Shown here piece after piece: positions 35,319 through 46,215 of a stretch of DNA of 64,000 bases. Numbering within the stretch: position 1 is the stretch's first letter; each line of letters starts with the position of its first letter. The translations under genes and the position numbers were made by a program. The stretch is from Bacillus pumilus (lineage in GTDB: Bacteria; Bacillota; Bacilli; Bacillales; Bacillaceae), in the NCBI RefSeq assembly GCF_009937765.1, contig NZ_CP047089.1, forward strand, positions 1,734,272 through 1,798,271, in the 5' to 3' direction. The notes under the pieces were generated by a model. The model saw nothing but the letters and a program-made list of their open reading frames with translations, did no database searches and was not told where the DNA came from.

Positions 35319-37184
35319 TTATTTGTCTGGAAGTGTACCAAATACTAAAGAACCATCATCAAAAACAGGTATTCTCGGTGTTTTTTGCATATTGGATGTT
35401 AAGCCTTGAAAGGAATAATCATTTGAGGCATCCCATATATTCGATCCATTTGGCGCAGATAATCGAAATTGAATTTCCTTTTTATGCTCTGATTCTCCTC
35501 CAGGAAAAATCACTACGCCCGTAAAATCAATTTCTGCATAATACACGTGGGCTGAAGCGTCATATACCTTGAGCGGAGATAAGGAAGCGCCTTCATTGTA
35601 GGCGGCTGTCACTTGAATATCTTTTTCAGTCAATCCCTTTGCAAAGACCTCACTCAAATTGACGTAATATCTAAAGGAGAGCGTTTGACTACGTCTAGCC
35701 GGCCATCCGGACCGGTTGTATAAAACCGCCTTTACTTGAGTAGATGTAGCATCGTTATTCATCACGGCTGCCTCTACAAAAAACTCATCTTCTGGTTGTT
35801 CTTTAGGCGGAAAATCGGGCAGCTTTGATTGCCCTTTTCCAAACAGCTGCACCATTTTAGCTATATTTCCAGTAAAAGCAGCATTATAATCCGTCGCCAC
35901 CTCGTTTGAAACATAATCAGAGATGTCATCGTCATATTGATCCTGTGCATTAGGTCCGCCAACGAGCGCACCATAAAGAGTGTGACGATGATTCGAAGGA
36001 TTTGTCAGCTGGTTAGACCATGAGCCGTGTGCCGTTCGGTGGTGTGGGTGCTTTGGCGGGTTCTGGCCAAACCCAACGACATAGCTTCTCTTTAGTGGAT
36101 TATCGCCAAGCATATAGTGAGTTTGGTTGATCGCAAACGTTTGGTAACGATTCTTTTTTTCTTCATCTGACACCCAGTCAGCGTAAACAAAGGCTAAAAA
36201 TGCTGCATTTGCTGTATAACGAAGTGAGCCCCATTGATCTAGCCATGCCAAACCGCCAGGCGTATACGTGATTCTTTCAACTTTTCCATTTTGTACAAAA
36301 CCCGTCGTCCAGTAATCGAGATTGCGTTCTGTCGATTCTATAAATCGATTCTCTTTCGTGATCCTGGCGAGTAAGATTTGCGAAGCAAAAAAAGTATTGT
36401 CCCACGACATGGTAAACGTATAATCCCAATCTTTTGGCCATTCCTCTACTGCTTTTAGTGCTTGATTTAAATAGGTTTCTTCATTTGTTGCCAAATGCAG
36501 CCAGATTCCGCCCCAAATGAGTTCATCAATATAGCCACTCCATGAGTTGTAAAATGGCTGAGCGTTTGTGACACAATCTGTATACTCACCACGATACCTG
36601 TCAGCAAATGCATATAGCTGTTTCGCGTGCGTCAGAAGCTTTGCTGCATAAGAGGCATCTGTCTCTTTAAAAATGATAGAACCCGCTGCTAAAGCTGCCG
36701 CAGTTTGTGCGGCTACTTCTGTTCCAGGACAATTTTCATCAATTTTAAAAGCTGGCCGGCTCATCGGCATCACTTCTGCCGGTCCCCACCAAGCATGATC
36801 AGCGTTCCCATCACCTACCTGCGCCCAAAACTCGTTCGGACCTGTATGAGCTTTCAAAAAATAATCTGTTGCCCACTTGATTTGACCTAACATGTCATCA
36901 AGCAGTCCTGCCTCTTCATAGGCTTCTCGGTATTCATATACTGTCCAAGCAAGCACAGCCGCTGAGTACGCCATTGGAAGGCCAAATTTCACATGATCAC
37001 CTGCGTCATACCAGCCGCCAGTTAAGTCATGACCTACATCCTTCCCATCCTCTAGTCCAGAATCTCCCCGCCAGTTGAGACGGTTGCTTTGAGGTAGCTT
37101 TCCAGACCGCTGCGCTTCATAAAACAACAAGGATTTCTGAAGAACCTCTACATAGTTATAAGATGCCATTTCTGTATGACTCAC
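35319..37184 (-). CDS. GH9 endoglucanase with C-terminal CBM3, lacking a signal peptide
   Basis: A 621-residue theme-B GH9 processive endoglucanase. The catalytic domain covers about 8-450, with GGWYDAGDHVKFGLP (nucleophile/base aspartates near 60-63) and NEVATDYNAAFTG (acid glutamate near 430). A CBM3c module covers about 465-615 (VYYAEIDFTGVVIFPGG; SNDYSFQGL). Initiation is at GTG 37184 or, more likely, ATG 37169 (MASYNYVEVLQKS) with GGGGTGAG upstream. A TAA lies three codons before the GTG, so no signal peptide is possible; the frame opens where the mature enzyme would start. GH48 follows directly, the classical synergy partner. Confidence 0.9.
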   Translation of the reverse strand: MSHTEMASYNYVEVLQKSLLFYEAQRSGKLPQSNRLNWRGDSGLEDGKDVGHDLTGGWYDAGDHVKFGLPMAYSAAVLAWTVYEYREAYEEAGLLDDMLGQIKWATDYFLKAHTGPNEFWAQVGDGNADHAWWGPAEVMPMSRPAFKIDENCPGTEVAAQTAAALAAGSIIFKETDASYAAKLLTHAKQLYAFADRYRGEYTDCVTNAQPFYNSWSGYIDELIWGGIWLHLATNEETYLNQALKAVEEWPKDWDYTFTMSWDNTFFASQILLARITKENRFIESTERNLDYWTTGFVQNGKVERITYTPGGLAWLDQWGSLRYTANAAFLAFVYADWVSDEEKKNRYQTFAINQTHYMLGDNPLKRSYVVGFGQNPPKHPHHRTAHGSWSNQLTNPSNHRHTLYGALVGGPNAQDQYDDDISDYVSNEVATDYNAAFTGNIAKMVQLFGKGQSKLPDFPPKEQPEDEFFVEAAVMNNDATSTQVKAVLYNRSGWPARRSQTLSFRYYVNLSEVFAKGLTEKDIQVTAAYNEGASLSPLKVYDASAHVYYAEIDFTGVVIFPGGESEHKKEIQFRLSAPNGSNIWDASNDYSFQGLTSNMQKTPRIPVFDDGSLVFGTLPDK

Positions 37185-37546
37185 CCCTTCTTTTTAGTCA
37201 AACATGAATAGACAAGCCACCTCCTTTTATTCATAACGTGATTTGAACAGCTTTGAAAAGAATCAAATATGTTTCAAAAAAAAGCATAGAAAACAGCAAT
37301 CAGCTTTGCGCTCATCGAAGTTTTTTCTCTTGATTCTTTCTGAGACTGTACCCAGAATGATCATATGTCACATGAGAACATTTCAGACGGCGAAATTCTC
37401 TTTTTTGCTCTATTTGGGTAGAAAGAATGACATACAATCTCTTCTCTTAAAACATCACGCTAAATCAAGATATATGAGTGAATTAGAAAAAGATTCCAAT
37501 TGGTAGGAATTCTTTATTAGTTAACATAATAATATTATTGTATATA
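37185..37546 (-). other. Long AT-rich leader upstream of the GH9 gene
   Basis: This gap of about 360 bases holds no gene I can support. It contains a stem-loop ATTCC-N8-GGAAT followed by CTTTTTC (about 37486-37515), no convincing cre site, no clear RAT-type antiterminator and only weak promoter candidates. Near its end is a strong Shine-Dalgarno, AAAAGGAGGTG (37218-37228), which leads only into the frame ATG TTT GAC TAA. See the findings for a possible signal-peptide deletion. Confidence 0.6.
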
Positions 37547-37575
37547 TAAAAAGAACGCCCCATTAAGGGCGCTCT
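37547..37575 (-). terminator. Terminator after polC
   Basis: AGAGCGCCC / GGGGCGTTCT with a TTAAT loop, followed by TTTTTAT, 13 bases after the polC stop. Confidence 0.9.
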
Positions 37576-37587
37576 GCATTGATCGTA

Positions 37588-40500
37588 TTAAAACAAAGAA
37601 AGCTGGTTTTGATCAGGAAGTGCTTCTAAGCAGCCTTGACGATCTAAATATTCTAGGATCGTTTTCGACACTTTTCCGCGTTTTTGTAAATCTTCTTTTG
37701 AAAGGAATTCCCCATCTTGACGTGCGCGTACAATATTTAACGCAACGTTCGTTCCGAGTCCAGGGATTGAGTTGAACGGCGGAATCAATCCGTCACCATC
37801 AATGATAAACTCTGTTGCACTTGATCGGTAGAGGTCCACTTTTTTGAAATGGTAGCCTCTTTCACACATTTCAAGAGCAAGCTCTAGTACAGTTAATAGG
37901 TTTTTTTCTTTCGGTGATGCATCTAAACCTTTTGAGTTAATATCGTCCATGACTGCTCGAATCGCATTCGATCCTTTTGTCATTGTTTCAATATCAAAGT
38001 CATCTGCACGAACGGTAAAGTAAGCCGCATAGTATAAAAGTGCATGATGCACCTTAAAGTAAGCAATACGTACAGCCATTAATACGTAAGCAGCTGCGTG
38101 GGCCTTAGGGAACATGTATTTGATCTTTTTACAAGAATCAATATACCAGTTCGGTACATTATTATTCTTCATTTCTTCTTCCCATTCAGGAGGAAGTCCT
38201 TTTCCTTTACGAACAGACTCCATGATTTTAAAGGCAAGTGACGGCTCTAAACCCTGATAGATGAGATAGACCATAATATCGTCACGGCACCCAATCACTT
38301 CACTTAGTTCACACGTTTTATTGTGGATGAGCTCTTGCGCGTTCCCGAGCCATACATCCGTCCCGTGTGATAATCCAGAGATCTGAACGAGCTCTGAGAA
38401 GGTTGTTGGTTTTGTATCCTCAAGCATTTGTCGAACAAACCTTGTCCCAAACTCCGGAATACCGAGTGTACCTGTTTTACAGCCAATTTGCTCTTCTGTT
38501 ACACCAAGAGGCTCTGTTCCCTGGAAAATCTTCATCACTTCAGGATCATCTGTTGGAATCGTTTTTGGATCAATTCCGCTTAAATCCTGAAGCATACGAA
38601 TAACCGTAGGATCATCGTGCCCTAGTATATCAAGTTTGAGCAAGTTGTCATGGATGGAGTGGAAATCAAAATGCGTCGTTTTCCAATCAGAACCTGTCGC
38701 GTCTGCTGGAAATTGAATAGGTGAAAAATCGTAAATGTCCATATAATCCGGCACTACAATGATACCGCCTGGATGCTGACCCGTTGTCCGTTTTACCCCT
38801 GTACAGCCTTGTACAAGCCGGTCGATTTCTGCGCCCCTCATATGAAGATTATGATCTCCAGCATAGCCTTTCACGTAACCATATGCTGTTTTTTCTGCAA
38901 CAGTACCAATCGTACCTGCTCGGTATACGTACTCTTCACCAAACAGCTCTTTTGTATAGTTATGAGCTATCGGCTGATATTCACCTGAAAAGTTCAAGTC
39001 GATATCAGGGACTTTGTCTCCTTTAAAACCTAAGAACGTTTCAAACGGAATATCATGTCCGTCTTTTTTGTACGGCGTGCCACATTCTGGGCAGTCTTTG
39101 TCAGGAAGGTCAAAGCCTGAACCAACAGATCCGTCATTAAAGAATTCGGAATGCTTACAGCTTGGACATACATAATGCGGCGCAAGCGGGTTCACTTCGG
39201 TAATCTCTGTTAAAGTGGCAACAAGTGATGAGCCGACAGATCCCCTTGAACCAACAAGATATCCGTCATCAAGTGATTTCTTTACAAGCTTATGAGAAAT
39301 TAAGTAAATAACGGCGAATCCATGACCGATAATACTTTTTAATTCTTTCTCAATACGGTCTTCTACGATTTTCGGCAAGTCATCTCCGTAGATGCTGCGC
39401 GCCATTTGATAACTCATTTCCCGTATTTCTTCATCTGCACCTTCAATTTTTGGTGTGTACAGATCATCTTTGATTGGTTTAATGCTTTCGACCATCTCAG
39501 AAACTTTTTTCGTATTCGTCACGACGATCTCTTTCGCTTTTTCCTCTCCTAGAAAGGAGAATGCTTCAAGCATTTCATCTGTCGTTCTAAAATGAACTTT
39601 TGGCAGTTCATGACGATTCAGCGGATTCGCTCCACCTTGCGATGAAATTAAGATTTTACGATAAATTTTGTCTTCTGGATGCAGATAATGCACATTCCCT
39701 GTTGCCACGACTGGTTTATTCAGCTTTTCACCAAGCTTCACAATGTTTGTGATGATTTCTTTTAACGCACGTTCATCTCGAACAAGCTCCAGCTGTAGCA
39801 GATGCTGATACACTTCTGGCGGATGAACTTCTAAATAGTCGTAAAATGCGGCAATGTCTTCTACCTCATCAGGTGATTTTTGCATCATTCCTTCAAACAC
39901 TTCACCCTTATCACAGGCAGACCCGATAATTAAACCTTCTCGATATTTCTCAAGCTGTGAGCGCGGAATGCGCGGCACTCGGTAGAAATAATGAATATGA
40001 GAAAGAGAAACAAGCTTGAATAAATTTTTCAGCCCCGTCTCATTTTGTGCGATCAGAATGGCATGGTAAGGACGTGAGCGCTGGTACGCATTAGACTGAC
40101 CCATGTTTTCATTTAATTGATCGTGATAAGCAATATCTTTTTCAGCCGCATCTTTTAGCATTTTTAGCATGAGGTAGCCTGTCGCCTCTGCATCGTAAAT
40201 GGCGCGGTGATGCTGCGTCAGTTCTATATCGAACTTTTTACAAAGTGTGTTCAGCCGATGATTCTTAAATTCTGGGTATAGGAATCGGCCAAGTTCAAGT
40301 GTATCAATCACCGGGTTTGACGCTTTATCTGTTTTTAACAGGCGTTTGTACGCTGTATTTAAAAAGCCCATATCAAAGCTTGCATTGTGCGCAACAAGGA
40401 TATCTTGTCCAATCCATTCTTTGAAATCCCGTACGACATCGACGACATCTGGCGCATCTCTGACCATATCATCCGTGATACCTGTTAATTCGATCGTTGT

Positions 40501-41901
40501 CGCTGATAATGGGTGATGAGGATTTGCAAAAGCCTCAAAACGGTCAATGATTTCTCCGCCTTTTATTTTTACTGCTGCCAGCTCAATGATCGTGTCATAC
40601 ACAGCTGAAAGTCCAGTTGTCTCGACGTCAAATACGACATACGTTGCATCCTCTAACAAACGGTGCTCTGGATTATAGGCAATAGGGACTCCGTCGTCAA
40701 CCAAGTTGATTTCCACACCATACATCATTTTGATGTCATGCTTTCTACTTGCTGCATACGCATCTGGGAAGGATTGTACAACCGCATGATCCGTCAGGGC
40801 AATTGCTTCATGTCCCCATTTTTTTGCTTGCTCCACCAGCCTGCCGATGCCAGTAACAGCATCCATTTGGCTCATTGGGGAATGCAAATGAAGCTCGACA
40901 CGCTTTTCACCCTCAGGTGCCGTATCCTCTTTCAACTGAGGTTTCATTTCATTGACGTCATTGGCAATCATGACAAGGTCTCTCACAAACGTATCGTTTT
41001 GAATGCTTCCTCTTGCTTTGACCCACATGCCTTTTTTCAATGATTTCATCAGCTGGGCATCTTCTTTTTCTCTTGCAAACATCTTGATTAAAATACTGTT
41101 TGTATAATCAGTAATTTTAAAGATACAAAGCGTTCTGCCGCTTTTCAGCTCACGTGTTTCTGCATCGAATACGTAGCCCTGGACGGTAATTCTTCTTTCC
41201 TCGTCCATAATACTATCAAGCGTACGAATTTCTTCATTGTCTTTAATTTGATAGCCAATCATGAGAGGGCCAGACGGACCTTCCTCCTGCTCCTCACTTT
41301 CCTTCTTCTCCATCTCAGTGAGGGCTTGCATTGCTCTTTCTTGATCTTCAGCAAGCTTTTGTTCTCTAAACTTCTGAATCTCTTGATCTGATACAAAAAT
41401 TTCTGTATCAAATTGCAATTCTGGAAAGCCTACTTGTTTAAAAGCAGCCTGTAGCATTGGACTGTACTTCTTCTTGATGGCCAAAGCTTCTGTTTCGCTT
41501 TTCGTTTTGATGATGATTTTATGTCCAGACAGCGATGGTTTTTGCTGCTGAAGCAAGCTGATAATTGGAGGAGAAATTCCTTGAAGCTCTTCCACACAAT
41601 GTGACCAATACGATTGAACGAGCTCTTCCGAGATGCTCGGATCATTGACTTCAATCGTACAAGTAACTTGTGCAATATGAGAAAATGCATTTGTCAGCCT
41701 GCTGAGAAACATTGCATATACTTTGTAAGGCAGAAGCGCCTTAAATTTAAAAAGGAAATGCCACGTTTTCGCCAACTTATGCACCGTCAATTTGACGATT
41801 TCTCCTTCTTCAAAGTAACGACTGAGGTCATCATCTGTCATTTGAATCTGATTGAGTAATATATGAAATTGCCGCCGTGTGATCGGTAATTGTTCATCCA
41901 A
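37588..41901 (-). CDS. polC: DNA polymerase III alpha subunit, PolC type
   Basis: The replicative polymerase of Firmicutes, 1437 residues, exactly the B. subtilis length. In order: N-terminal tau-binding region, OB domain (about 230-330), first PHP part ([19 protein letters not shown] near 333), an inserted DEDDh proofreading exonuclease ([22 protein letters not shown] near 420; [23 protein letters not shown]), the rest of PHP, a zinc-binding Cys cluster (CPSC...CPEC near 900), the palm with [10 protein letters not shown] near 965, and a C-terminal helix-hairpin-helix and tail QLSLF (beta-clamp-binding type). Start is TTG 41901 with AAGGAGG eight bases upstream. Last gene of the uppS-cdsA-dxr-rasP-proS-polC series. 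Confidence 0.98.
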   Translation of the reverse strand: MDEQLPITRRQFHILLNQIQMTDDDLSRYFEEGEIVKLTVHKLAKTWHFLFKFKALLPYKVYAMFLSRLTNAFSHIAQVTCTIEVNDPSISEELVQSYWSHCVEELQGISPPIISLLQQQKPSLSGHKIIIKTKSETEALAIKKKYSPMLQAAFKQVGFPELQFDTEIFVSDQEIQKFREQKLAEDQERAMQALTEMEKKESEEQEEGPSGPLMIGYQIKDNEEIRTLDSIMDEERRITVQGYVFDAETRELKSGRTLCIFKITDYTNSILIKMFAREKEDAQLMKSLKKGMWVKARGSIQNDTFVRDLVMIANDVNEMKPQLKEDTAPEGEKRVELHLHSPMSQMDAVTGIGRLVEQAKKWGHEAIALTDHAVVQSFPDAYAASRKHDIKMMYGVEINLVDDGVPIAYNPEHRLLEDATYVVFDVETTGLSAVYDTIIELAAVKIKGGEIIDRFEAFANPHHPLSATTIELTGITDDMVRDAPDVVDVVRDFKEWIGQDILVAHNASFDMGFLNTAYKRLLKTDKASNPVIDTLELGRFLYPEFKNHRLNTLCKKFDIELTQHHRAIYDAEATGYLMLKMLKDAAEKDIAYHDQLNENMGQSNAYQRSRPYHAILIAQNETGLKNLFKLVSLSHIHYFYRVPRIPRSQLEKYREGLIIGSACDKGEVFEGMMQKSPDEVEDIAAFYDYLEVHPPEVYQHLLQLELVRDERALKEIITNIVKLGEKLNKPVVATGNVHYLHPEDKIYRKILISSQGGANPLNRHELPKVHFRTTDEMLEAFSFLGEEKAKEIVVTNTKKVSEMVESIKPIKDDLYTPKIEGADEEIREMSYQMARSIYGDDLPKIVEDRIEKELKSIIGHGFAVIYLISHKLVKKSLDDGYLVGSRGSVGSSLVATLTEITEVNPLAPHYVCPSCKHSEFFNDGSVGSGFDLPDKDCPECGTPYKKDGHDIPFETFLGFKGDKVPDIDLNFSGEYQPIAHNYTKELFGEEYVYRAGTIGTVAEKTAYGYVKGYAGDHNLHMRGAEIDRLVQGCTGVKRTTGQHPGGIIVVPDYMDIYDFSPIQFPADATGSDWKTTHFDFHSIHDNLLKLDILGHDDPTVIRMLQDLSGIDPKTIPTDDPEVMKIFQGTEPLGVTEEQIGCKTGTLGIPEFGTRFVRQMLEDTKPTTFSELVQISGLSHGTDVWLGNAQELIHNKTCELSEVIGCRDDIMVYLIYQGLEPSLAFKIMESVRKGKGLPPEWEEEMKNNNVPNWYIDSCKKIKYMFPKAHAAAYVLMAVRIAYFKVHHALLYYAAYFTVRADDFDIETMTKGSNAIRAVMDDINSKGLDASPKEKNLLTVLELALEMCERGYHFKKVDLYRSSATEFIIDGDGLIPPFNSIPGLGTNVALNIVRARQDGEFLSKEDLQKRGKVSKTILEYLDRQGCLEALPDQNQLSLF

Positions 41902-41928
41902 GACAGGACCCTCCTTTTGTCAATCAGA

Positions 41929-41958
41929 AAGGTACCTCTTTTCTATAGGAGGTACCTT
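41929..41958 (-). terminator. Hairpin between proS and polC
   Basis: A perfect 10-base-pair stem AAGGTACCTC / GAGGTACCTT, but with only TTTCTG after it on the minus strand. It is probably a weak terminator allowing proS-polC read-through. Confidence 0.5.
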
Positions 41959-41976
41959 CATTTTTTTGTTCGTTTT

Positions 41977-43674
41977 TTACGCTTGGCGTATAAATGAAAT
42001 CAGCTCATCAACAGATACTTCATGTGATTCACCTGATTTTCTAAACTTCACTTCAACGATGCCTTCTTCTGAACGTTTTCCGCAGCTAATGCGAATTGGC
42101 AGCCCAATTAAATCACTGTCTGCAAATTTCACGCCTGCACGCTCCTGTCGGTCATCGAATAGTACGTCAAAACCCTCATTTTCTAAACGCTCGTACAACG
42201 TTTCAGCAAGCTCTTTTTGAGCATCGTTTTTCATATTTAATGCAAGGAGGTGAAGGTCATATGGCGCAACAGCTTCTGGCCAAATGATTCCTTTCTCATC
42301 GTGATGCTGCTCTACAATCGCTGAAAGCGTTCTAGAGATACCGATACCATAGCAACCCATAATCATTGGCTGCGCCCGGCCATTCTCATCCAGGTACGTC
42401 GCATCCATTGACTCAGAATAACGAGTGCCTAGTTTAAAGACTTGTCCTACTTCAATCCCCTTGGCAAACTGGATTGTGCCTTCTCCATCTGGAGAAACGT
42501 CTCCTTCTTGAATGAAACGAAGGTCTGTGAATTCTTTCACTGACACATCACGCGCAGGATTAACATTGACATAGTGATAATCCGCTTCGTTTGCACCTGC
42601 GACAGCATTTGTCATGCCTTTAACTGTAAGATCTGCATAAATATCGACTTCTGCTTCCAGCTTTACTGGGCCAACAAATCCAGGCTCTGTTCCAATGACT
42701 TCTAGTACTTCTTCGCGAGTAGCCAGCTCTACAAGCTGTGCTCCTACTAAGTTTTTCACTTTCACATCATTTACTTCATGGTCGCCTCTCGTCAGGATGA
42801 GGACATACGCATCATCTGCTTTAAACAAAACAGACTTGATACAAAGAGAAGGATCAACATCTAAAAATCCAGCGATGTCTTGAATCGTTTTTACTTGCGG
42901 TGTATGAACTTTTTCAAGTTCTTTGAAGTCCGCAGGATTTGCTTCTTCTCCTTGATAGACAGCTTCAGCCATTTCAATATTCGCAGCATAGGAAGATGTA
43001 TCAGAGTATGCGATTGTATCTTCTCCTACTTCTGACAGTGCCATAAACTCATGTGTATCTTTTCCTCCCATTGCACCAGAATCTGCAATGACTGGTCTAA
43101 AATTAAGACCTACTTTTGAGAATACATTGGAGTAAGCTGTAAACATCTTGTTATATGTGTCATCAAGGCTTTCTGGTGAAGAATGGAATGAGTACGCATC
43201 CTTCATAATAAATTCACGTCCACGCAGCAGTCCAAAACGTGGTCTCTGTTCGTCGCGGAATTTTGATTGAATTTGATAAAGAGTTAAAGGAAGCTTCTTA
43301 TACGATTTCACTTCGCTACGTACGAGTGATGTAATCACTTCTTCGTGCGTTGGGCCAAGTGCGAACTCGCGGCCATGACGATCTTTCATACGCATCAATT
43401 CTGGACCGTATGTATACCATCTTCCTGACTCTTGCCACATTTCTGCCTGTTGCAGCACTGGCATTAACAGCTCAGCTGCTCCTGCCTTTTCCATCTCCTT
43501 GCGAACGATGGATTGAATATGCTGAATGACTTTATGAGCAAGCGGCAGATAATGATAGATTCCGCTTGTATTTTGTCTTATGAACCCAGCTCTTACTAAG
43601 AGCTGGTGACTTTTTGCCTCAGCATCTGCTGGCACCTCTCGAAGAGTTGGTATGAAAGTCAGGGATTGTCTCAT
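41977..43674 (-). CDS. proS: Prolyl-tRNA synthetase
   Basis: A 565-residue bacterial-type class II synthetase. The ATG at 43674 ([15 protein letters not shown]) has GAGGTG eight bases upstream and matches the family start. Motif 1/2 region: [20 protein letters not shown] and [21 protein letters not shown] near 140, given in part. A cis-editing INS domain covers about 225-405 ([23 protein letters not shown]), motif 3 is [11 protein letters not shown] near 443, and an anticodon-binding domain is C-terminal. I see no T-box in the short gap upstream. Confidence 0.97.
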   Translation of the reverse strand: MRQSLTFIPTLREVPADAEAKSHQLLVRAGFIRQNTSGIYHYLPLAHKVIQHIQSIVRKEMEKAGAAELLMPVLQQAEMWQESGRWYTYGPELMRMKDRHGREFALGPTHEEVITSLVRSEVKSYKKLPLTLYQIQSKFRDEQRPRFGLLRGREFIMKDAYSFHSSPESLDDTYNKMFTAYSNVFSKVGLNFRPVIADSGAMGGKDTHEFMALSEVGEDTIAYSDTSSYAANIEMAEAVYQGEEANPADFKELEKVHTPQVKTIQDIAGFLDVDPSLCIKSVLFKADDAYVLILTRGDHEVNDVKVKNLVGAQLVELATREEVLEVIGTEPGFVGPVKLEAEVDIYADLTVKGMTNAVAGANEADYHYVNVNPARDVSVKEFTDLRFIQEGDVSPDGEGTIQFAKGIEVGQVFKLGTRYSESMDATYLDENGRAQPMIMGCYGIGISRTLSAIVEQHHDEKGIIWPEAVAPYDLHLLALNMKNDAQKELAETLYERLENEGFDVLFDDRQERAGVKFADSDLIGLPIRISCGKRSEEGIVEVKFRKSGESHEVSVDELISFIRQA

Positions 43675-43709
43675 GTCGTTACACCTCATTTATGAAATAG
43701 GACTTCTCA

Positions 43710-43744
43710 CAAAAACTCTTGTTTCCCGTAATGAGAAACAAGAG
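43710..43744 (-). terminator. Terminator after rasP
   Basis: CTCTTGTTTCTC / GGGAAACAAGAG closes over ATTAC and is followed by TTTTTGTG, about 10 bases after rasP. Confidence 0.88.
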
Positions 43745-43753
43745 ACATTGGTT

Positions 43754-45019
43754 TTATAAAAATAATCGCTGGATGTCATTCCACGTAACCACTAGCATTA
43801 ACAGCATGAGGAATGCAACACCGATAAAGACAACAAGTGCTTCTTTCTCACGATTAATTGGTTTACCGCGAATGGCTTCAACAAACAAGAAGAGTAAACG
43901 TCCTCCGTCTAGTGCAGGAATCGGCAATAAATTCACGATACCTAAGTTGATACTAAGGAACGCCGCAAACTGCATTAATGTTAACACACCTTGCTTAGCT
44001 ACTTCTCCTGTCATGTCATAGATCCCAACAGGACCTGCTAACATATCTAATGAAAATTGCCCTGTGACAATCTTTTGCAAGTTCGTTAAAATCAAACCTG
44101 CTGTTGAAATCACAGTTGTTCCTGAGGATGAAATAACCTTCAGAAATCCATTTTCCGTTGGCGGATAAGATCCGAAACGGCCAATGTTTTTCCCGTCTGC
44201 TTTCACAGCTTCTGGTACAACCTGTACAGTGCTTTCTTTGCCGTCTCGGTCAATGACGACATTCATTTTTTTCTCAGGGTTCTTTTGAACGGTTTGAACG
44301 ACATCTGTCCAAGAATCCATTTTATCCCCGTTAATGGACACGATGTGGTCTCCCTGCATGAGTCCAGCTTCTGCCGCTCGGCCGTCTTTCGTCAGCTTAC
44401 CGAGTACAGGATCATCAACGGTGACCCCTTGAATAAATCCTAAAGCAACTAAAATCACATACGCCAAGATAAAGTTCATAATCGGTCCAGCTGCGATCGC
44501 TTTAATACGCTGCCATACCGTTTTTGATCCAAATTGACGATTGTATGGTGCGATTTGAATTTCTTCACCATCTGCAATATAAAAACTTGTTTGACTGACA
44601 TTGTAACCAGTCAAAATATCTTCATTTCCAGCTTCATATCCTGAGATTCTCATGGCGTGATCTAAATCAATCTGCTCCACTTCGATGACAAGTGCATCAG
44701 GATATTTTTCTTTATCATTTAAAATGATTTTTTCTACTTCATTTTGCTCATTGAATAAGAGCCCCACTGTATGACCTGGTTTAATTTCAATGACTTCAGG
44801 GTCCTCTCCCGCCATTTTAACAAATCCGCCAATAGGGAGCAGTCTAATGGTATAAACGGTTTCCTTTCGTTTAAAGGAGAAAATCTTCGGCCCAAAACCA
44901 ATTGCGAACTCACGGCATAAAATCCCCGCTCGCTGCGCCATAATTAAATGGCCAAGCTCGTGGAAAAAAACGAGCGTTCCAAAAATAATAATAAACGCAA
45001 TCACTGTATTCACGAACAT
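43754..45019 (-). CDS. rasP: Site-2 protease RasP
   Basis: An intramembrane zinc protease of 421 residues that cuts anti-sigma factors (RsiW), FtsL and signal-peptide remnants. HELGH is at about 20-24 in the first transmembrane helix, a PDZ-like domain is near 190-280 (AAEAGLMQGDHIVSINGDKM), and the second metal motif NLLPIPALDGGRLLF is near 357. AAGGTGGT touches the ATG, so the GTG at 45013 is a possible alternative start. It lies six bases after dxr and ends in a strong terminator. Confidence 0.96.
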   Translation of the reverse strand: MFVNTVIAFIIIFGTLVFFHELGHLIMAQRAGILCREFAIGFGPKIFSFKRKETVYTIRLLPIGGFVKMAGEDPEVIEIKPGHTVGLLFNEQNEVEKIILNDKEKYPDALVIEVEQIDLDHAMRISGYEAGNEDILTGYNVSQTSFYIADGEEIQIAPYNRQFGSKTVWQRIKAIAAGPIMNFILAYVILVALGFIQGVTVDDPVLGKLTKDGRAAEAGLMQGDHIVSINGDKMDSWTDVVQTVQKNPEKKMNVVIDRDGKESTVQVVPEAVKADGKNIGRFGSYPPTENGFLKVISSSGTTVISTAGLILTNLQKIVTGQFSLDMLAGPVGIYDMTGEVAKQGVLTLMQFAAFLSINLGIVNLLPIPALDGGRLLFLFVEAIRGKPINREKEALVVFIGVAFLMLLMLVVTWNDIQRLFL

Positions 45020-45025
45020 ACCACC

Positions 45026-46177
45026 TTATGTGAGGATTGATTGAACAAAGTCTCGTGTCTCTTTGTCCACTTCATGGATATCTTGCAAACTAGGCGTTGA
45101 AATCACATGATGTCTGTTCAGTGCCTTTTCAATCAATTCTTCAATTTGCAGGAACGTTACTTTGCCTTTCAGAAAGGCATCGACTGCCATTTCATTTGCT
45201 GCATTGAGCACAGCAGGCATTGTCCCTCCTATTTTACCTGATTCATAAGCAAAATGTAAGCAACGATACCTGTCAAAATCCGCTTTTTGGAAATTCAATT
45301 GTCCAATCTCCCAAAGGTTCAATGATTTCGCTTCTGGTAATGGCGCCCTGTCAGGGTATGTGAGTGCATATTGAATGGGCACTCTCATGTCAGGTGTCCC
45401 TAACTGAGCCATGACGCTTTTGTCGTGAAATTCCACCATCGAATGGATAATGCTCTCTTTATGTAACAGCACATCAATTTGTTCATATGGTATATCAAAC
45501 AACCAATGCGCCTCAATGACCTCGAGCCCTTTATTCATCATCGTCGCTGAATCAATGGTAATTTTCGCTCCCATTGACCAGTTTGGGTGGTTCAGTGCTT
45601 CTTCAACCGTAACACCTTCAAGTTCAGTTCGTTTTTTATCTCGGAAACTACCACCTGAAGCTGTCACGATTAAGCGTTCAATGTTTTTAGCTTGTTCACC
45701 TTGCAGGCATTGAAAAATAGCGGAATGCTCACTATCGACAGGAAGTAAAGGTACATCATATGTTTTCGCGTACTCTTTTACTATATGACCAGCTGTCACC
45801 AGTGTTTCCTTATTTGCAAGTGCAATTGTCTTTTTTTGTTCAATGGCCTTTAATGTTGGAACAAGCCCGACACTTCCGACAAGGGCATTGACCACAACGT
45901 CCACTGCATCATAAATTGCTGCTTCGATGTTGGCTTCATCACCAGCAGCCATTTTGACATCGTATTCAAATGAATGACCTTTTAGCGTGTGATAGGCCTC
46001 TTCACTTAAGCATCCGACAAATTCAGGCTGAAACTGTTCAATAATTGGTATGGCCTTGTCTACATTCCGGCCAAACGTCATGGCTTTCAGCTTAAATTTG
46101 TCTGGGTGCTGCCTAATCACATCTAATGTTTGTTCTCCAATTGATCCTGTTGCGCCTAATAGCGAAATATATCTCAA
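45026..46177 (-). CDS. dxr: 1-deoxy-D-xylulose 5-phosphate reductoisomerase
   Basis: The second enzyme of the MEP isoprenoid pathway. Translation most likely starts at TTG 46177 ([16 protein letters not shown]) with AAGGAG seven bases upstream, giving 383 residues, the B. subtilis length; the ATG at 46201 has no RBS. NADPH loop GATGSIG is at 8-14, the metal-binding [11 protein letters not shown] near 147, and ASGGSFRD / [23 protein letters not shown] near 185-220. It sits between cdsA and rasP; its product feeds UppS, encoded two genes upstream. Confidence 0.97.
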   Translation of the reverse strand: MRYISLLGATGSIGEQTLDVIRQHPDKFKLKAMTFGRNVDKAIPIIEQFQPEFVGCLSEEAYHTLKGHSFEYDVKMAAGDEANIEAAIYDAVDVVVNALVGSVGLVPTLKAIEQKKTIALANKETLVTAGHIVKEYAKTYDVPLLPVDSEHSAIFQCLQGEQAKNIERLIVTASGGSFRDKKRTELEGVTVEEALNHPNWSMGAKITIDSATMMNKGLEVIEAHWLFDIPYEQIDVLLHKESIIHSMVEFHDKSVMAQLGTPDMRVPIQYALTYPDRAPLPEAKSLNLWEIGQLNFQKADFDRYRCLHFAYESGKIGGTMPAVLNAANEMAVDAFLKGKVTFLQIEELIEKALNRHHVISTPSLQDIHEVDKETRDFVQSILT

Positions 46178-46215
46178 ATTGCCACTCCTTCTCTCGTTCA
46201 ATAGTTTCTATGAGG

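Noticed and set aside
30600-37600. Mobile-element origin of the glycoside-hydrolase block (IS, integrase, tRNA target, direct repeats)
   Set aside because: No transposase, integrase, tRNA or obvious flanking repeats at either edge; the boundaries coincide with operon ends, so the route of entry is not visible.
41929-41958. Plus-strand terminator reading of the KpnI-like palindrome hairpin
   Set aside because: It has a good T run only on the plus strand, but no plus-strand gene leads into it; kept as a weak minus-strand hairpin instead.
43675-43753. T-box leader for proS
   Set aside because: Only about 80 bases separate rasP and proS, occupied by the rasP terminator and the RBS.
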